Assembly (NCBI GenBank): GCA_900770635.1
Contig: CAAGLB010000102.1
Location: forward strand, 1 to 8,833
Direction: 5' to 3'
DNA length: 8,833 nucleotides
Source: an uncultured Alistipes sp.
Lineage (GTDB): Bacteria; Bacteroidota; Bacteroidia; Bacteroidales; Rikenellaceae
Positions within the stretch are counted from its first letter, which is position 1, and the number at the start of each line of letters is the position of its first letter. The notes beneath the pieces are model-generated. The model did no database searches and was not told where the DNA came from. It was given only the letters and a program-made list of their open reading frames with translations. This document shows, piece after piece, positions 5,601 through 8,833 of the stretch. A program made the position numbers and the translations under genes.

Positions 5601-6504
5601 AGGTGTGGCTAATGGTTATATGACTCTTGGTCAGACACGCTGGACTGGCAACGAGCACGACGATGCACTCATCTCGTTGACAATCAACAACTACACTATC
5701 GAGTGTAAGAAGGTTGCAGCGGCCATCAACCGTGAGAAGTATAACCTCACAAATGGCGATGAGATTCCTACATCGGGCGTTATCAAGATGGCTAAGGTTT
5801 ATATCGCTAAGAAGCGTAAGCTTAAGGTTGGTGATAAGATGGCGGGCCGTCACGGTAACAAGGGTATCGTAGCAAAGGTTGTTCGTGACGAGGATATGCC
5901 ATTCTTGGAGGATGGTACAATCGTCGACATCTGCTTGAACCCACTTGGTGTGCCTTCACGAATGAACCTCGGACAGATCTACGAGACTGTTCTCGGTTGG
6001 GCAGGTAAGGAGCTTGGTTTGAAGTTCGCAACACCTATCTTCGATGGTGCTTCGCTCGAGCAGATCAACGAGTACACAGCCCAGGCAGGCGTTCCACGCA
6101 GTGGCCGTACTTACCTCTACGATGGTGGTACAGGTGAGCGTTTCGACCAGCCAGCAACAGTAGGTGTTATCTACATGCTCAAGCTCGGTCACATGATCGA
6201 CGATAAGATGCATGCTCGTTCTATCGGTCCATACTCACTCATCACCCAGCAGCCACTTGGTGGTAAAGCACAGTTTGGTGGTCAGCGATTCGGAGAGATG
6301 GAGGTTTGGGCCTTGGAGGGCTTCGGTGCAGCTAACATTCTTCAGGAGATTTTGACAATCAAGTCTGATGATGTTGTTGGTCGTGCTAAGGCTTACGAGG
6401 CAATCGTTAAGGGCGACAACCTCCCACGTCCAGGTGTTCCTGAGGCCATGAATGTGCTTATGCACGAGTTGCGTGGTTTGGCACTTTCGGTAAAGCTTGA
6501 GTAA
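2647..6504 (+). CDS. rpoB: DNA-directed RNA polymerase subunit beta
   Basis: The 1285-residue product is the beta subunit, forming one side of the catalytic cleft. Visible landmarks are SQLHRSPG (144-151), the rifampicin pocket (467-494, with D476, H486 and S491 matching E. coli D516, H526 and S531), and CPIESPEGPNIGL (519-531). FED at 779-781 carries the conserved acidic pair. GDKMAGRHGNKG (1062-1073) contains K1064 and K1072, equivalent to E. coli K1065 and K1073. The C-terminus is GGQRFGEMEVWALEGFGAA and so on to LSVKLE. Residues about 899-1030 form a lineage-specific, partly coiled-coil-like insertion where E. coli has another insertion. I chose the ATG at 2647 because it gives MSTTQQQRISF, aligning with Bacteroides beta; an in-frame TTG at 2638 would add only three residues. 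A 443-base structured spacer lies upstream; rpoC follows after 31 bases. Confidence 0.98.
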   Translation: MSTTQQQRISFSTIKNRVPYPDLLEIQLKSFRDFFQLDTTAENRKNEGLYKVFNENFPITDTRNNFVLEFIDYYIDQPRYSIEECLERGLTYSVPLKAKLKLYCTDTEHEDFDEVVQDVYFGLIPYMTERGTFIFNGAERVVVSQLHRSPGVFFGQSMHTNGTKLYSARIIPFKGSWIEFATDINNVMYAYIDRKKKLPVTTLLRAIGFESDQQILEIFDLADEVKVTRANLKKNVGRKLAARVLSTWVEDFVDEDTSEVVSIERHNVIVDREVELQEEHIDEIIESGAKTILLHNDNPSGIDFSIIYNTLHKDPCNSEKEAVVYIYRQLRASEPPDEATARDVIEKLFFSDKRYDLGDVGRFRINKKLDLSIDPAIRTLTREDIIEIIKYLIQLINSKADVDDIDHLSNRRVRTVGEQLANQFSVGLVRIARTIRERMNVRDNEVFTPEDLINAKTLASVVNSFFGTSQLSQFMDQINPLAEITHKRRLSALGPGGLSRDRAGFEVRDVHYTHYGRLCPIESPEGPNIGLISSLCVYAKISDMGFIETPYRKVENGVVDLNNDNIRYYSAEEEEGQIVAQSNEQLTDDGHFLNTDRIKARLGADFPVVRDTEVHLVDVAPNQVASIAASLIPFLEHDDANRALMGSNMMRQAVPLVRPEAPIVGTGIEKEMIVDSRIQVVAEGDGEVVFADATRIEVRYERNEDEQIASFAPEVTIYELPRYRRTNQNTTVTLKPIVLTGDKVTKGQILTEGYSTEKGELALGRNLKVAFMPWKGYNFEDAIVISERIQREDIFTSVHVDEYIMEVRDTKRGVEELTSDIPNVSEDATKDLDANGIIRIGAKVTPGDILIGKITPKGESDPSPEEKLLRAIFGDKAGDVKDASLKAQPSLHGVVIDTKLYSHLQKDGKRNRAQEKAQMEQLDAEYAQQIAELTKTLVEKLWRLLEGKTTTGIYDYYNVELYAAGEKFTKKMLEDIASTSFDSKTGVANGYMTLGQTRWTGNEHDDALISLTINNYTIECKKVAAAINREKYNLTNGDEIPTSGVIKMAKVYIAKKRKLKVGDKMAGRHGNKGIVAKVVRDEDMPFLEDGTIVDICLNPLGVPSRMNLGQIYETVLGWAGKELGLKFATPIFDGASLEQINEYTAQAGVPRSGRTYLYDGGTGERFDQPATVGVIYMLKLGHMIDDKMHARSIGPYSLITQQPLGGKAQFGGQRFGEMEVWALEGFGAANILQEILTIKSDDVVGRAKAYEAIVKGDNLPRPGVPEAMNVLMHELRGLALSVKLE

Positions 6505-6525
6505 CCTATTTTGCGGATTTAAAAC

Positions 6526-6531
6526 TTTGGA
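6526..6531 (+). promoter_or_regulatory. TTTGGA start-context motif of rpoC
   Basis: TTTGGA is four bases before the rpoC ATG at 6536 and is preceded by an AAAAC run, closely matching the arrangement in front of rpoB. No other gene in the window has it. A shared role in balanced translation of the two large subunits is possible but is an inference. Confidence 0.35.
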
Positions 6532-6535
6532 CATT

Positions 6536-8833
6536 ATGTCATTTAACAGAGATAATAATAAGATGAGCAGTTATAGCCGTATCTCGATTGGCTTGGCATC
6601 TCCTGAGGAGATTCGTGCACAGTCGAGCGGCGAGGTGCTCAAACCCGAAACAATCAACTACCGTACCTACAAGCCTGAGCGTGATGGTTTGTTCTGCGAG
6701 CGTATCTTCGGTCCTGTGAAGGACTATGAGTGCCACTGCGGTAAGTATAAGCGTATTCGCTACAAGGGTATCGTCTGCGACCGATGCGGTGTGGAGGTTA
6801 CCGAGAAGAAGGTGCGTCGTGAGCGTATGGGCCACATCTCGTTGGTTGTTCCCGTAGTTCACATCTGGTACTTCCGCTCGTTGCCTTCAAAGATTGGTTA
6901 CCTTTTGGGTATCCCATCAAAGAAGCTCGAGGCTATCATCTACTACGAGCGCTATGTTGTCATCAACGCAGGTGCTGCTCGTGAGCAGGGTGTTGAGCGT
7001 TTGCAGACACTATCTGAGAAGGAGTATCTCGACATCGTTGCTGCACTTCCAAAGGGCAACCAGGCCTTGGACAACGACGATCCAGAGAAGTTCGTTGCCG
7101 ACATGGGTGGTGAGGCAATCCTCACACTCTTGAAGCAGGTAGACCTCGACTCAATGTCATACGCATTGCGTGACCGTGCCTCTAAGGAGACATCGCAGCA
7201 GCGTAAGACTGAGGCCTTGAAGTGCTTGAACGTCATCGAGTCGTTCCGTGCGTCGAATGGCAAGAACCGCCCTGAGTGGATGGTTCTCACCGATATTCCA
7301 GTTATCCCACCAGAGTTGCGTCCATTGGTGCCACTCGATGGTGGTCGTTTCGCAACGTCTGATCTCAACGACTTGTATCGTCGTGTTATCATTCGTAACA
7401 ACCGTCTTAAGCGTCTTATCGAGATCAAGGCTCCTGAGGTTATCTTGCGCAACGAGAAGCGTATGTTGCAGGAGGCTGTCGACTCATTGTTCGACAACTC
7501 ACGCAAAAGCAACGCTGTGAAGAATGAGTCTAACCGTGCTTTGAAGTCGTTGTCTGACTCGTTGAAGGGTAAGCAGGGACGTTTCCGTCAGAACCTTTTG
7601 GGTAAGCGTGTTGACTACTCAGCACGTTCGGTTATCGTCGTAGGTCCTGAGCTTAAGATGCACGAGATGGGTATTCCTAAGGATATGGCGGCTGAGCTCT
7701 ACAAGCCATTCGTCATCCGTAAGCTCATCGAGCGTGGTATCGTAAAGACTGTGAAGTCAGCAAAGAAGATTATCGACCGCAAGGATCCTGTTATCTGGGG
7801 TATCTTGGAGAACGTTATCAAGGGCCACCCAGTGTTGATGAACCGAGCTCCTACCCTTCACCGTTTGGGTATCCAGGCCTTCCAGCCTAAGCTCATCGAG
7901 GGTAAGGCAATGCAGCTTCACCCACTGTCATGTACAGCGTTCAACGCCGACTTCGATGGTGACCAGATGGCGGTGCACTTGCCACTTGGCAATGCCGCAA
8001 TCCTTGAGGCTCAGATCCTTATGTTGGGTTCGCACAACGTCCTTAACCCTGCTAATGGTGCGCCTATCACCGTACCTTCGCAGGATATGGTCTTGGGACT
8101 TTACTATATTACTAAGCCACGTCCAGGTGTTAAGGGTACTGGTCTTAAGTTCTACGGTCCTGAGGAGGCTATCATCGCCTACAACGAGAAGCGTGCAGCA
8201 TTGCATGCCGTTGTTCAGTGTCGTGTGCGTGACCTCGACGAGAATGGCAACGAGGTATTCGTAATTAAGGAGACTACCATCGGTCGTATCTTGTTTAACC
8301 AGAACGTACCTTCAGAGGTAGGTTATATTAATGAGGTGCTTACCAAGCGTTCTTTGCGTGATATCATCGCAGTAGTGATGAAGAAGGCGGGTGCTGATAA
8401 GGTTGCTAAGTTCTTGGATGATATTAAGAACATGGGTTATCGTATGGCATTCCAGGGTGGTTTGTCGTTTAACCTCGATGCAGTTGTTATTCCTGATGTT
8501 AAGGAGCAGCTCATCAACGAGGGTTACGCCGCTGCCGATGCCGTTATCGACGACTATAACATGGGTCTTATCACCAACAACGAGCGTTATAACCAGATTG
8601 TCGATATTTGGACAAACATCAACAATAAGCTTACCAACCAGGTAATCAACACGTTGAAGAGCGACCAGGATGGCTTCAACCCTGTTTACATGATGCTTGA
8701 CTCTGGTGCCCGTGGTTCTAAGGAGCAGATTCGTCAGCTCTCTGGTATGCGTGGTCTTATGGCTAAACCTCAGAAGGCCGGTGCCGAGGGTGCACAGATT
8801 ATCGAGAACCCGATTCTTTCTAACTTTAAAGAG
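6536..8833 (+). CDS. rpoC: DNA-directed RNA polymerase subunit beta' (3' truncated by window edge)
   Basis: The frame is open from the ATG at 6536 to the window end, giving 766 residues of a protein usually around 1,400 long in this phylum. The N-terminal zinc site is complete (C66, C68, C81, C84, in YECHCGKYK...CDRCGVEVT). The segment MNRAPTLHRLGIQAF lies near 435-449. The catalytic magnesium loop NADFDGD is at 470-476, with D472, D474 and D476. The bridge helix begins around DSGARGSKEQIRQLSGMRGL (722-741). The window stops just before the trigger loop, so that loop, the jaw and the rest of the C-terminal part are missing. The start gives MSFNRDNNK, followed by SRISIGLASPEEI as in other Bacteroidales. 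An in-frame ATG at codon 10 is less likely. Beta' forms the active centre with RpoB and is almost certainly co-transcribed with it. Confidence 0.98.
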   Translation, partial: MSFNRDNNKMSSYSRISIGLASPEEIRAQSSGEVLKPETINYRTYKPERDGLFCERIFGPVKDYECHCGKYKRIRYKGIVCDRCGVEVTEKKVRRERMGHISLVVPVVHIWYFRSLPSKIGYLLGIPSKKLEAIIYYERYVVINAGAAREQGVERLQTLSEKEYLDIVAALPKGNQALDNDDPEKFVADMGGEAILTLLKQVDLDSMSYALRDRASKETSQQRKTEALKCLNVIESFRASNGKNRPEWMVLTDIPVIPPELRPLVPLDGGRFATSDLNDLYRRVIIRNNRLKRLIEIKAPEVILRNEKRMLQEAVDSLFDNSRKSNAVKNESNRALKSLSDSLKGKQGRFRQNLLGKRVDYSARSVIVVGPELKMHEMGIPKDMAAELYKPFVIRKLIERGIVKTVKSAKKIIDRKDPVIWGILENVIKGHPVLMNRAPTLHRLGIQAFQPKLIEGKAMQLHPLSCTAFNADFDGDQMAVHLPLGNAAILEAQILMLGSHNVLNPANGAPITVPSQDMVLGLYYITKPRPGVKGTGLKFYGPEEAIIAYNEKRAALHAVVQCRVRDLDENGNEVFVIKETTIGRILFNQNVPSEVGYINEVLTKRSLRDIIAVVMKKAGADKVAKFLDDIKNMGYRMAFQGGLSFNLDAVVIPDVKEQLINEGYAAADAVIDDYNMGLITNNERYNQIVDIWTNINNKLTNQVINTLKSDQDGFNPVYMMLDSGARGSKEQIRQLSGMRGLMAKPQKAGAEGAQIIENPILSNFKE

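Noticed and set aside
6505..6535. Promoter in the rpoB-rpoC gap (TTTG-like strings)
   Set aside because: The two TTTG strings are too close together, and the second lacks a correctly placed TA. The gap is only 31 bases and co-transcription is the normal arrangement.
6952..7512. 186-codon antisense open frame inside rpoC
   Set aside because: Long antisense frames are expected opposite highly biased codons (GAG, AAG, CGT). The sense strand is clearly rpoC, and the antisense product is serine/arginine-rich with no family signature.

Overview
The window is part of a conserved informational-gene cluster of a member of the Bacteroidota, most likely order Bacteroidales. All genes are on the + strand, in the order nusG (last 24 codons), rplK, rplA, rplJ, rplL, rpoB, rpoC (first 766 codons). 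The proteins match Bacteroides-type RpoB, RpoC and ribosomal proteins at motif level and over long stretches. Most start codons follow A/T-rich tracts instead of Shine-Dalgarno sequences, as is usual in this phylum. Coding sequence strongly prefers GAG, AAG, CGT and GCT. I cannot assign a family or genus.

Layout: 1-75 is the NusG C-terminus. 92-2203 holds four ribosomal protein genes (uL11, uL1, uL10, bL12) with gaps of only 14-39 bases. Positions 2204-2646 are non-coding and contain the most interesting material. Just after rplL there is a row of hairpins (2228-2265, 2277-2311, 2321-2363) ending in a short GC-rich hairpin with a T6 tract (2364-2388), which looks like an intrinsic terminator. 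The segment at 2355-2361 can pair either backwards with 2324-2329 or forwards with 2371-2377. The forward pairing would break the terminator, so the layout is that of a conditional attenuator between the ribosomal protein genes and the RNA polymerase genes. rpoB follows at 2647-6504 and rpoC runs from 6536 off the end of the window.

Functionally, uL11, uL10 and bL12 build the ribosomal stalk base and stalk that recruit translation GTPases. uL1 forms the opposite mobile stalk at the E site. RpoB and RpoC are the two catalytic subunits of RNA polymerase, and NusG couples the polymerase to elongation control. Joint transcription links ribosome and polymerase supply, and the structured rplL-rpoB spacer is the natural place to separate their levels. 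Enterobacteria also have an attenuator and a processing site in this spacer, but the element here is different in sequence. Two further translational signals stand out: a strong Shine-Dalgarno sequence before rplJ only, and a shared TTTGGA-N4-ATG start context at rpoB and rpoC.
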